Shown piece after piece: positions 55,644-63,512 of a DNA stretch of 64,000 bases; positions within the stretch are counted from its first letter, which is position 1, and every line of letters begins with the position of its first letter. The DNA is from Thermicanus aegyptius DSM 12793 (GTDB taxonomy: Bacteria; Bacillota; Bacilli; Thermicanales; Thermicanaceae): contig NZ_KI783301.1 in the NCBI RefSeq assembly GCF_000510645.1, positions 441,104 to 505,103 on the forward strand, read 5' to 3'. The translations under genes were made by a program, and so were the position numbers. A model generated the notes under the pieces. The model made no database searches and was not told where the DNA came from. It saw only the letters and a list, made by a program, of their open reading frames with translations.

Positions 55644-55683
55644 CTTATGGACGTAAGGCTCATCTTATTGGAGGTGGTATGCT

Positions 55684-56202
55684 ATTAGCAAGACAACAAA
55701 GCAGGAAGTTCAGGTGAATGAGGAGATTCGGGCAAGGGAAGTCCGCCTGATCGGACCGGATGGGGAACAGATCGGGATCGTCCCTCTGCGGGAAGCGCTG
55801 CAGAAAGCTCAGGATTTAAACCTGGATTTGGTGAACATCGCCCCCCAGGCAACCCCCCCTGTATGCCGCATCATGGATTTCGGCAAGTACAGATTCGAAC
55901 AGAGCAAAAAGGAAAAAGAGGCGCGGAAGAAGCAAAAAGTGATTAACATGAAAGAGGTCCGATTCAGCGCCACGATCGAAGAGCATGATTTTAGTACGAA
56001 GCTGCGCCACGTCATCAATTTTTTGGAAAAAGGGGACAAGGTAAAGTGCACCCTGCGTTTCAAGGGGAGGCAGATTACCCACTCCCAGATCGGAGTAAAC
56101 GTGATGAACCGGATCATGGAAGAGACGAAGGAGATCGCCTCTGTTGAGAAGAAGCCTGGCATCGAAGGACGCAGCATGATCATGATCCTGGCCCCGAAAT
56201 GA
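55684..56202 (+). CDS. infC: translation initiation factor IF-3 (AUU start)
   Basis: Binds the 30S subunit and proofreads start-codon choice. About 172 residues, with [32 protein letters not shown] near 12-43, [33 protein letters not shown] near 53-85 and a C-terminal domain ending MIMILAPK. I place the start at the ATT at 55684, with GGAGGTGG at 55670-55677, which yields [16 protein letters not shown]... The AUU start is a known hallmark of infC autoregulation. Using the in-frame GTG at 55714 instead would cut off the usual N-terminus. Followed by rpmI and rplT. Confidence 0.93.
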   Translation: MSKTTKQEVQVNEEIRAREVRLIGPDGEQIGIVPLREALQKAQDLNLDLVNIAPQATPPVCRIMDFGKYRFEQSKKEKEARKKQKVINMKEVRFSATIEEHDFSTKLRHVINFLEKGDKVKCTLRFKGRQITHSQIGVNVMNRIMEETKEIASVEKKPGIEGRSMIMILAPK

Positions 56203-56341
56203 TCCATAAATTCTCCACATGCCGCAAGAAGCGGCGCCGATAGATCGAACCGGACGGAGGGGATGGGACCTGTAATGGGACAATCCTCGGAACGACGGGA
56301 TTTGTAGAGTTGCGCAAAAGAAACGATGGAGGGATTCCCAA

Positions 56342-56542
56342 ATGCCGAAGATGAAGACTCATAAAGGCGCGGCCAAGCGTTTCAAAAAAACCGGTAATGG
56401 CAAATTGTCCCGGGGTCATGCGTACACCAGCCACATCCTGACCAAAAAATCGCCGAAACGGAAACGGAATCTCCGCAAGGCAACACTGGTTAGCCGTGGC
56501 GACCAGAAGCGCATCGCAAGCCTTTTAGCTTATGTGAAATAA
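56342..56542 (+). CDS. rpmI: ribosomal protein bL35
   Basis: A 66-residue basic 50S protein beginning [22 protein letters not shown] and containing [16 protein letters not shown], both L35 signatures. It lies between infC and rplT. The 139 bases before it hold a small GCCGC/GCGGC hairpin (56221-56235), with no terminator tract. AGGGAT precedes the ATG. Confidence 0.97.
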   Translation: MPKMKTHKGAAKRFKKTGNGKLSRGHAYTSHILTKKSPKRKRNLRKATLVSRGDQKRIASLLAYVK

Positions 56543-56569
56543 CAGCAAGAGGATGAAGGAGGGATTAAG

Positions 56570-56929
56570 ATGGCACGTGTAAAGGGAGGTTTTGTTGCCC
56601 GCCGCCGCCGCAAAAAAGTATTGAAGCTGGCGAAGGGATATTTTGGGTCAAAGCATCGACTTTTTAAAACTGCACAAGCGCAAGTAATGAAATCCTTGCT
56701 TTATGCATATCGGGATCGTCGGAGACGGAAACGGGATTTCCGCAAACTATGGATTGCCCGTATTAATGCCGCTGCACGCTTAAATGGCCTTTCCTACAGC
56801 AAACTGATGCATGGACTGAAGCTGGCCGGAGTACAGGTGAACCGGAAGATGCTGGCTGATCTTGCCGTCCGGGATGAGAAAGGTTTCACCCAATTGGTCA
56901 ATCTGGCCAAAGAGAAAATGAATGCATAG
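56570..56929 (+). CDS. rplT: ribosomal protein bL20
   Basis: A 119-residue 50S assembly protein with the long basic N-terminal helix ([39 protein letters not shown]) and the conserved [39 protein letters not shown]. It is the likely autorepressor of the operon through the L20 leader upstream of infC. Followed by an intrinsic terminator. Confidence 0.98.
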   Translation: MARVKGGFVARRRRKKVLKLAKGYFGSKHRLFKTAQAQVMKSLLYAYRDRRRRKRDFRKLWIARINAAARLNGLSYSKLMHGLKLAGVQVNRKMLADLAVRDEKGFTQLVNLAKEKMNA

Positions 56930-56943
56930 AGACTCTTCCATCT

Positions 56944-56967
56944 CCCCGTCACCTTGACGGGGTTTTT
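56944..56967 (+). terminator. intrinsic terminator after rplT
   Basis: Stem CCCCGTCA / TGACGGGG with loop CCT and five T. Confidence 0.9.
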
Positions 56968-56999
56968 CATACCTACTCTAAAAGGGCGTCAACCTTATG

Positions 57000-57025
57000 A
57001 TACACATAAAATTATACACATAAAA
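57000..57025 (+). repeat. tandem 12-bp direct repeat upstream of the CPBP gene
   Basis: ATACACATAAAA occurs at 57000-57011 and again at 57014-57025, two bases apart. It is the only structure in the stretch and may be an operator or a slippage product. Confidence 0.6.
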
Positions 57026-57086
57026 AAGTTATGAACGCGAACCGAAGGGGGAATCCCAAACGGATAGGGAAAGAAATGATGACGTA

Positions 57087-57671
57087 TTGCCGAAGAGGTG
57101 GGTGCTCGCCCTCCTGTATAATTTTTTTCTACTCACTTCTCTGGGCTTGGCCGGGCTTCTTTTATGGAAGGGAAAGGAATTTTTCTCCGTTCTGTTCGCC
57201 CTTTTTTCACTCCAACATTTTCCTATGGATTTCCTTTTGGGCGTCGGCAGTGCTCTCCTCTTTCTCAGTCTCCTCTATTTTCTTCATAAACTTCATGCGG
57301 TAGACCTTCCGGAGAATCGTTACACCCGCCTTCTCCGCTACCTCGTCTCGAAACCGTTTGGCCCATTCCTCCTTTCCTTTACTTCCTCCATTTCCGAAGA
57401 GCTTCTTTTTCGGGGCTTTTTTCTCCCTTTCCTCGCGACGTTTATAGGATCATGGCTCTCTCTCCTCATCATCGCCCTTCTCTTTATGGCCCTTCATGTT
57501 CCTCAATATGGGAAGAAGGCAATCATTCATCTCTTCATCTTTTTTGTCGGGATCATGCTGGGGCTCCTTTTTTTCCGGCGGGAGACGCTGTGGGCTCCTA
57601 TTTTCGCTCACTTTTTTTATAATCTCGCCAGTTCCTTCTGGATGAGGAAGCTTTTTATGAAAAATAATTGA
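57087..57671 (+). CDS. CPBP family intramembrane metalloprotease
   Basis: A 194-residue membrane protein with about five to six hydrophobic segments. The Abi/CPBP motifs are present: SSISEELLFRGFFLPFL near 95-111 (the EExxxR motif) and MALHVPQYGKK near 127-137, with a further histidine in FAHFFYNLASSF near 175. The family includes CAAX-processing-like proteases, bacteriocin-immunity proteins and stress-linked enzymes, so the substrate is unknown. The start is taken as the TTG at 57087; the ribosome-binding site is poor, so the true start is uncertain. It lies between the rplT terminator and the maltodextrin promoter. Confidence 0.8.
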   Translation: MPKRWVLALLYNFFLLTSLGLAGLLLWKGKEFFSVLFALFSLQHFPMDFLLGVGSALLFLSLLYFLHKLHAVDLPENRYTRLLRYLVSKPFGPFLLSFTSSISEELLFRGFFLPFLATFIGSWLSLLIIALLFMALHVPQYGKKAIIHLFIFFVGIMLGLLFFRRETLWAPIFAHFFYNLASSFWMRKLFMKNN

Positions 57672-57672
57672 C

Positions 57673-57683
57673 ATCGTTTGCAC
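57673..57683 (-). promoter_or_regulatory. cre-like/LacI-type operator O1 upstream of the maltodextrin promoter
   Basis: ATCGTTTGCAC is the exact reverse complement of GTGCAAACGAT at 57849-57859. In the reverse orientation, 14 of 15 bases fit the cre consensus WTGNAANCGNWNNCW. It lies about 27 bases upstream of the promoter -35. Confidence 0.6.
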
Positions 57684-57709
57684 AAAGAACAAAACTCAAG
57701 AAAAACGCC

Positions 57710-57738
57710 TTGCATGAATTCACAAAGAGTTTTATAAT
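57710..57738 (+). promoter_or_regulatory. sigma-A promoter of the maltodextrin operon
   Basis: TTGCAT (57710-57715), a 17-base spacer and TATAAT (57733-57738). The next gene starts about 275 bases downstream, leaving a long leader that holds two or more operators. Confidence 0.75.
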
Positions 57739-57787
57739 AGATGTGCAGAGATGAAACCCCTTACACTCTTTTCCTTTTTATAAATAA

Positions 57788-57802
57788 ATGCAAACGTTTG
57801 CT
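57788..57802. promoter_or_regulatory. perfect cre-like palindromic operator O2
   Basis: ATGCAAACGTTTGCT contains the perfect 12-bp palindrome GCAAACGTTTGC and fits the cre consensus at every position. It is about 45 bases downstream of the expected transcript start, where bound CcpA or a LacI-family regulator would block elongation or initiation. Confidence 0.75.
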
Positions 57803-57848
57803 TCACACTACGCGACGGTGTTTGCTTCACGGTAAAGACTAAGGTTTG

Positions 57849-57859
57849 GTGCAAACGAT
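57849..57859 (+). promoter_or_regulatory. cre-like/LacI-type operator O3
   Basis: GTGCAAACGAT, inverted copy of the element at 57673. A further half-site-like TTTGCTTCAC repeats at 57798-57807 and 57820-57829. The set would suit regulator binding across a loop. Confidence 0.5.
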
Positions 57860-58016
57860 TTCCTTTCAGGTGTAGGGGAAATGCTTCTTCTTTTACGCGG
57901 ATGATGGAAAAGGAAGTGATAGAAGAGAGAAGAGAACTTGAAAAATCGAGAAACCGGGAAAAAGATTGCCCCCTTTCGGAGAAAAAGAAGGCAAGGCACA
58001 AAGGAGAGGTTTTTAT

Positions 58017-59759
58017 ATGTTTCTTGAAGCAATCTTGCATCAACCTTACGGCAGCTTCGCTTTTCCCGTCGACGGACATACCCTGAGGGTTCGGATCCGG
58101 ACCAAACGGGATGATGTGGAAAAGGTTACTCTTCTTCATGGAGACCGTTATCAACTTCCGGAGTTTGATACTCCACTAGAGCTAAAAAAGGTGGCTAGCG
58201 ATCTGCTCTATGACTATTATTCCGGTGACCTTTATTCCCCCACCCGCCGGATACGCTACACGTTTTTTATTGAAAAGGGAAATCTTGCGTTTTGGTATGG
58301 GGACCTTGGGTTCTCAACGGATCGGAAGATGGCCGGTGATTTTCAATACCCCTTCATCAACGAGCAAGATCTCTTTACGACCCCTGAGTGGGCAAAAAAG
58401 GGAATCGTCTATCAAATCTTCCCCGAACGTTTCTTTAATGGAAATCCTGCCAATGATCCAAAAGAGGTGGAAGAATGGGGGGAAAAGCCCACTCCGGACA
58501 ATTTCTTCGGCGGTGATTTGGAGGGGATTACCCAAAAGCTTCCTTATCTAAAGGATCTAGGGGTTAATGTGCTCTACCTAACTCCCATCTTCCAATCTCC
58601 TTCGAACCATAAATATAATACGACAGATTATTACACGGTGGATCCCCACTTCGGCGATTTAGAAACGGTGAAGGAGTTGGTTCGCGAAGCCCACGAGCAG
58701 GGAATCCGGGTCATCTTTGATGCCGTCTTTAATCACTGTGGCGCTGATTTCTTCGCCTTTCGAGACGTGTTGGAAAAAGGGGAGAAATCTCCTTATAAGG
58801 ATTGGTTCTATATTCACGATTTTCCCATCGTCACGAATCCGCACCCGAACTATGAAACCTTCGCCGTGGATGTGTGGACCATGCCAAAGCTTAAAACGAG
58901 CAATCCGGAGGTGCGGGATTACCTCTTGAAAGTGGCCCGTTACTGGATCGAAGAGGCGGGCATTGACGGTTGGAGGCTTGATGTGGCCAACGAGGTAGAT
59001 CACGATTTTTGGAGGGAGTTCCGCAAAGCGGTGAAAGAGGCGAATCCGGAGGCGCTGATCATCGGGGAAATTTGGCATGATGCATCCCCATGGCTGGAAG
59101 GGGATCAGTATGACTCGGTGATGAATTATCTCTTCCGGGAAGCCCTATGCGATTTCTTTGCGAAGGGAACCATCGGTGTGAGAACCTTTGATGCCCGTTT
59201 AGCGAAGGCACGAATGAAATACCGGGATCAGGCGAACTTTTGCATGTTTAATCTCATCGACAGCCATGATACGGAACGCTTTCTCACGGCATCCAACGAG
59301 AAGGAAGAACGCCTTCGCCTAGCCGCCTTTTTCCAGATGACCTATCTCGGCATGCCGATGATCTATTATGGTACGGAGATCGGCATGACGGGGGAAAACG
59401 ATCCCGATTGCCGAAGAACCTTTGAGTGGGATGAGGAGAAGCAAAACCTGGATCTTAGGGAGTATTATAAACGTTTGATTGCGATTCGTTTGCAGCATGC
59501 TCCTCTCACCCATGGCGATTTTCGAACGCTCCTCGCAGACGACTTGAGGAACCTCTATCTCTATTCTCGTTCTTATCAAGGGGAGACGATGATCATGGCC
59601 CTTCATGTCGGGGGAAAAGAGGAGAGAGTCGATGTGGCCGTTCCCCAAACTTGGAAGAGCGCAAACGATCTCTTATCCGGGGAAAGGATTCCCGTTGCGG
59701 ATGGAAAAGTGAGGCTTACCTTGAAGGGATATCAAGGGGTCATTCTCCGGGGCCAATAA
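58017..59759 (+). CDS. neopullulanase / cyclomaltodextrinase-type GH13 glycosidase
   Basis: Hydrolyses maltodextrins, pullulan or cyclodextrins in the cytoplasm; there is no signal peptide. About 580 residues. The N-terminal starch-binding-like domain (1-125) is that of the GH13 neopullulanase/maltogenic amylase/cyclomaltodextrinase group. The catalytic barrel follows with VIFDAVFNHCG (region I), DGWRLDVANEV near 320 (nucleophile Asp), ALIIGEIWHDA near 350 (acid/base Glu) and NLIDSHDTERFL near 415 (third Asp). ATG at 58017 behind AAAGGAG. Leads the operon with malE, malF, malG. Exact specificity cannot be separated by motifs. Confidence 0.9.
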   Translation: MFLEAILHQPYGSFAFPVDGHTLRVRIRTKRDDVEKVTLLHGDRYQLPEFDTPLELKKVASDLLYDYYSGDLYSPTRRIRYTFFIEKGNLAFWYGDLGFSTDRKMAGDFQYPFINEQDLFTTPEWAKKGIVYQIFPERFFNGNPANDPKEVEEWGEKPTPDNFFGGDLEGITQKLPYLKDLGVNVLYLTPIFQSPSNHKYNTTDYYTVDPHFGDLETVKELVREAHEQGIRVIFDAVFNHCGADFFAFRDVLEKGEKSPYKDWFYIHDFPIVTNPHPNYETFAVDVWTMPKLKTSNPEVRDYLLKVARYWIEEAGIDGWRLDVANEVDHDFWREFRKAVKEANPEALIIGEIWHDASPWLEGDQYDSVMNYLFREALCDFFAKGTIGVRTFDARLAKARMKYRDQANFCMFNLIDSHDTERFLTASNEKEERLRLAAFFQMTYLGMPMIYYGTEIGMTGENDPDCRRTFEWDEEKQNLDLREYYKRLIAIRLQHAPLTHGDFRTLLADDLRNLYLYSRSYQGETMIMALHVGGKEERVDVAVPQTWKSANDLLSGERIPVADGKVRLTLKGYQGVILRGQ

Positions 59760-59923
59760 ATCCACTCCAAAAACCTGGGCACCATTCACCGTGAAGTCCT
59801 CCAGGAGAAAGATTTCACCGGTTGAAAATCGATTCCCATTCCATGAGGTATTCACTTTGAAGAACCTTCCTTGCGCAAGCAGGAGTTCTTATAAAAATCT
59901 TTCAGAATAGGTGGGGGTATAGG

Positions 59924-61243
59924 ATGAAGAAAGTAAGTATGTTGTTATTGGCATTTCTCCTGGTCTTCGCGTTATCCGCATGCGGATCAGGAAACCAAGG
60001 GGCGACGCCTCCTGCAGATCAAGGAACTGACGGGCAAGGGCAAGGTCAGGGTCAAGGACAGGATCCGTCTGCCACCGATGAGGTGAAGCCGGAGGAAGGG
60101 GCCCAGCTTACCATGTGGGAATCCGGCGGGGCTGTTGGGGAATGGGCGAAATATGTAGGGCAAGAATTTCAAAAAAAATATGGGATTCCGGTAAAATTTG
60201 AAGAAGTAGGACATACGGACGCTCCAGGGAAACTAAAGACGGATGGACCTGCAGGACTTGGTGCCGACGTATTTGCCGCTCCCCATGACCATTTGGGAGA
60301 AATGGTAACCGGCGGACTTGTCCTCGAGAATTACTGGCCGGACCAATATGCAAATGAATATATGGACGCTGCCATTAAAGGGACCACCTATGAAAATGTT
60401 CTCTACGGGTATCCCACCGGAATTGAGACCTACGCACTCTTCTATAATAAAGATTTGGTAAAAGAAGTTCCGAAGACTTGGGATGAACTGATCGCCCAAT
60501 CGAAAGCCTTTACGGACACGAAGGCCAACAAATACGGTTTTATGATGGAAGTGAATAACTTCTACTTCGTCTATTCCCTCATGGGTGGATATGGGGGCTA
60601 TGTTTTCGGAAAGGATAACACCGATCCGACAGACATCGGGTTAAACAATGAAGGATCCGTTAAGGCGGCCCAACTGTTGCAAAGGATTCACAATGAGATT
60701 CTTCCGCTAAAGAACGAAGATATCACCTATGACGTGAAACAATCCCTCTTTAATGAAGGAAAGCTCATGTTTAACATGGACGGTCCCTGGGCAGTGGATG
60801 GCCATCGCAAAGCCGGCGTAAACTTCGGCATTGCCCCGCTTCCCACTTTGGATAACGGACAACATCCCACCAGCTTCTCCGGTATTCGGGCCCTTTATGT
60901 AAACGCCTATACCAAATATCCTAATGCCGCGTCGCTCCTCGCCAAATTTGCCACCAGCGACGAAATGCTGTTGAAACTGTATGAAATGACGGGAATGCTT
61001 CCTCCGAAAAAAGCGTTGTTGGATAATGATGAGATTAAGAACAACGAGATTTCAAAGGGATTCCTGGAACAGGCCCAATATGCCGTCCCGATGCCCAATA
61101 TTCCGCAGATGCCTTCCGTTTGGGATCCGATGAAAGCCGCCCTCTCTACGATTTGGAACGATAACACCGATGCGAAGAAGGCGCTCGACTCTGCGGTTCA
61201 ACAGATTAAAGATGCCATTAAAACCCAAAACGCCGGAAAATAA
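59924..61243 (+). CDS. malE: maltose/maltodextrin-binding lipoprotein
   Basis: Extracytoplasmic receptor of the maltodextrin ABC transporter. The 439-residue protein has a signal peptide with lipobox LSAC (Cys near 20), a Gly/Gln-rich linker with a (GQ)n run, and the SBP_bac_1 fold: LTMWESGGAVGEWAKYVGQEFQKKYGIPVKFEEVGHTDAPGKL near 66-108, YNKDLVKEVPKTWDELIAQSKAF near 172, and FNMDGPWAVDGHRKAGVNFGIAPLP near 285. Good ribosome-binding site GGTGGGGG. A strong hairpin separates it from malF. Confidence 0.93.
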   Translation: MKKVSMLLLAFLLVFALSACGSGNQGATPPADQGTDGQGQGQGQGQDPSATDEVKPEEGAQLTMWESGGAVGEWAKYVGQEFQKKYGIPVKFEEVGHTDAPGKLKTDGPAGLGADVFAAPHDHLGEMVTGGLVLENYWPDQYANEYMDAAIKGTTYENVLYGYPTGIETYALFYNKDLVKEVPKTWDELIAQSKAFTDTKANKYGFMMEVNNFYFVYSLMGGYGGYVFGKDNTDPTDIGLNNEGSVKAAQLLQRIHNEILPLKNEDITYDVKQSLFNEGKLMFNMDGPWAVDGHRKAGVNFGIAPLPTLDNGQHPTSFSGIRALYVNAYTKYPNAASLLAKFATSDEMLLKLYEMTGMLPPKKALLDNDEIKNNEISKGFLEQAQYAVPMPNIPQMPSVWDPMKAALSTIWNDNTDAKKALDSAVQQIKDAIKTQNAGK

Positions 61244-61264
61244 GCTGCCATAGGAACGGATGGA

Positions 61265-61298
61265 ACGAGTCAATGTCCCCCCATGGGCATTGACTCGT
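61265..61298 (+). other. strong intercistronic hairpin between malE and malF
   Basis: A 14-bp stem (61265-61278 with 61285-61298) with loop CCCCAT, without a T-run. As with the pstS-pstC hairpin in this window, it probably protects the upstream binding-protein message, giving more MalE than MalF. Confidence 0.75.
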
Positions 61299-61337
61299 CC
61301 CTTAAAGATGATGAACGTAAAAAAGAAGGTGAGTAAA

Positions 61338-62663
61338 ATGGAGAAGCGGGATCGCGGGCTTCACAGCCGACACAGAGTGGTCGCAAGCGTTTTGTCCACC
61401 ATCGGAATGGGACTTGGACAGGTCTATAACGGGCAAATCGTCAAAGGGATTCTTTATCTCCTCCTCGAAATCTATGTCCTTATTTTTTGGACCCATCCTT
61501 TTCTCCAGGCCATGTGGGGGCTTATCACCCTAGGGGATACTCCTCAAAAAAGAGCCCGGGGGCGAATTGTTGTCGAAGGAGATCACTCCATCTTCCTGAT
61601 GATTGGAGGACTCATTTTCCTTCTTCTCTTCCTCCTGTTCCTCTTTGTCTATTACCAGAATATCCGGGACGCCTATCTGAACGGAAAACTGAGGGATCAA
61701 GGTTTTGCCGTCCCCTCTTTTAAACAGACCCTCAAAAATGTTTGGGAAAAAGGGTATCCGTACATCTTATTAACACCTACGCTTCTTTTTACCCTCTTTT
61801 TAACGGTCTTACCCTTGCTTTTCGGCATTCTGATCGCGTTTACCAATTATTCGGCGCCTTACCACTTACCTCCGAAAACTCTCGTCGATTGGGTGGGTTT
61901 TAAATCCTTCATCGATCTTTTCCAATTAAAGACATGGAGCACCACCTTTTACGGCGTTATCACTTGGAATATCATTTGGGCGGTGGTTTCCACCTTCACC
62001 ACCTATTTTGCAGGTCTGTTTTATGCCACGATCATTAACCATAAGCGGATCCGCCTGAAGAAGCTTTGGCGCTCAATCTTTATCCTTCCCTGGGCCATTC
62101 CCCAATTTATCGCCATTCTTATCTTCCGCAATATCTTTAACGGGCAATTTGGCCCCATCAACAAGATGTTAATGGATATGGGCTTTCAAGGAATTCCTTG
62201 GCTGTCCGATCCTTTTTGGGCCAAGGTAACCATCATTGTCGTAAATATCTGGTTCGGATTTCCCTACTGGATGGCCCTCATGTCGGGTGTTCTTACGGGG
62301 ATCGATCGGGAGATGTATGAAGCGGCCGATGTGGATGGTGCCACGGGGATGCAGAAGTTCTGGAAGCTTACCGTACCCATGGTTCTCTATGCAACCATGC
62401 CCCTCCTCATCATGTCCTTTGCCTTTAACTTTAATAACTTCAACATGATCTACCTGCTCACTTCCGGAGGACCGGCCAACCCCAATTACAGTTTTGCCGG
62501 CTCTACCGATATTTTGATCAGTTGGATTTATAAGCTTACACTGGATCAGAGCCAATTTAATATGGCCTCCGTCGTTTCCATACTGATCTTTATTGTGGTG
62601 GCCACCTTCTCCATTTGGAACTTTAGCCGGACCAGGGCGTTCAAAGAGGAGGATATGATGTAA
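61338..62663 (+). CDS. malF: maltodextrin ABC transporter permease MalF
   Basis: Integral-membrane permease subunit, about 441 residues. The N-terminal 130 residues include extra membrane segments (VVASVLSTIGMGLGQVYNGQIVKGILYLLLEIYVLIF) of the kind found in Firmicutes MalF/MdxF. The binding-protein-dependent transport domain follows, with the EAA motif YEAADVDGATGMQKFWKLTVPMVLYATMPLLI near 333-364. The ATG at 61338 is preferred: GAAGGTGAG lies just upstream, while the extended frame from 61260 starts in the hairpin. Its stop lies one base before malG. Confidence 0.93.
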   Translation: MEKRDRGLHSRHRVVASVLSTIGMGLGQVYNGQIVKGILYLLLEIYVLIFWTHPFLQAMWGLITLGDTPQKRARGRIVVEGDHSIFLMIGGLIFLLLFLLFLFVYYQNIRDAYLNGKLRDQGFAVPSFKQTLKNVWEKGYPYILLTPTLLFTLFLTVLPLLFGILIAFTNYSAPYHLPPKTLVDWVGFKSFIDLFQLKTWSTTFYGVITWNIIWAVVSTFTTYFAGLFYATIINHKRIRLKKLWRSIFILPWAIPQFIAILIFRNIFNGQFGPINKMLMDMGFQGIPWLSDPFWAKVTIIVVNIWFGFPYWMALMSGVLTGIDREMYEAADVDGATGMQKFWKLTVPMVLYATMPLLIMSFAFNFNNFNMIYLLTSGGPANPNYSFAGSTDILISWIYKLTLDQSQFNMASVVSILIFIVVATFSIWNFSRTRAFKEEDMM

Positions 62664-62664
62664 C

Positions 62665-63507
62665 ATGAGGAAAAATGTGAAAATCAGAGAAAATCTAACC
62701 GTGGCGCTCATCTACCTGATCCTGTTTGTAACGGCCATATTTGTCCTCTATCCCATCGTATGGATCATCGTGGGATCGATGAATCCGGGGGATACCCTCT
62801 TTAGCTCCACCTTTTTTCCGCAACGGTTAAGCTTGGATCATTATATTCAACTTTTTACCAATACCCAATATCCGCTTTGGTACGCCAATACCTTAAAGAT
62901 TGCCACGGCGAACATGATTCTCTCCACCCTCCTGATCGTAACCGCTGCTTATGCATTCTCGCGATTCCGTTTTCCGGGAAGGCGCCAAACCCTGATGGCC
63001 ATGTTAATTTTACAGATGTTTCCTGGTTTTATGGGAATGGTGGCCATCTATATCTTGCTTCTGCAAATGGGACTTTTAGATAATCACTGGGGGCTCATCC
63101 TCGTCTATGCGGGGGGTTCCATCCCCTATGGGACTTGGCTGGTAAAAGGATATTTTGATGGGCTGCCTCGGAGTTTAGAAGAGGCGGCCAAGATGGACGG
63201 TGCCACCCATACCCAGATCTTCTTCAAGGTGATGTTTCCCCTCTCCTATCCCATCTTAACCTTTATTGCCTTAAATAATTTTATCGGCCCATGGATGGAC
63301 TTCATCTTTGCCCGCCTCGTCCTTCGCAGCAATGAAAACAAAACCTTGGCGGTGGGACTGTATGAGATGGTTACGGGCCGCGGTAATACGGAATTTACCA
63401 ATTTCGCCGCAGGGGCGGTATTGGTTGCGGTCCCCATTACCCTCCTATTCCTCTTCCTGCAGAAATACTTGATTGAAGGGGTTACCGCAGGAGCCAATAA
63501 AGGATAA
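62665..63507 (+). CDS. malG: maltodextrin ABC transporter permease MalG
   Basis: Second permease subunit, 280 residues, six membrane segments. The coupling EAA motif [30 protein letters not shown] is near 170-199. The start is one base after the malF stop, behind GAGGAGG, so translation is coupled. The ATPase (MsmX-like) is not in the window and is usually encoded elsewhere in Bacillales. An alpha-amylase gene follows. Confidence 0.94.
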   Translation: MRKNVKIRENLTVALIYLILFVTAIFVLYPIVWIIVGSMNPGDTLFSSTFFPQRLSLDHYIQLFTNTQYPLWYANTLKIATANMILSTLLIVTAAYAFSRFRFPGRRQTLMAMLILQMFPGFMGMVAIYILLLQMGLLDNHWGLILVYAGGSIPYGTWLVKGYFDGLPRSLEEAAKMDGATHTQIFFKVMFPLSYPILTFIALNNFIGPWMDFIFARLVLRSNENKTLAVGLYEMVTGRGNTEFTNFAAGAVLVAVPITLLFLFLQKYLIEGVTAGANKG

Positions 63508-63512
63508 GGGAG

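Larger units (their letters stand above)
57672..58016 (+). promoter_or_regulatory. 345-base control region of the maltodextrin operon
   Basis: No gene is seen here. It holds one promoter and three cre-like sites described separately, then a purine-rich segment from 57900 leading to the AAAGGAG of the neopullulanase gene. The extended frame back to 57966 is not supported. Confidence 0.6.

Noticed and set aside
59850-59900. Hairpin ahead of malE as a terminator
   Set aside because: AAGAAC ... GTTCTT arms can pair, but the stem is interrupted and there is no T-run; possibly only a weak structure.
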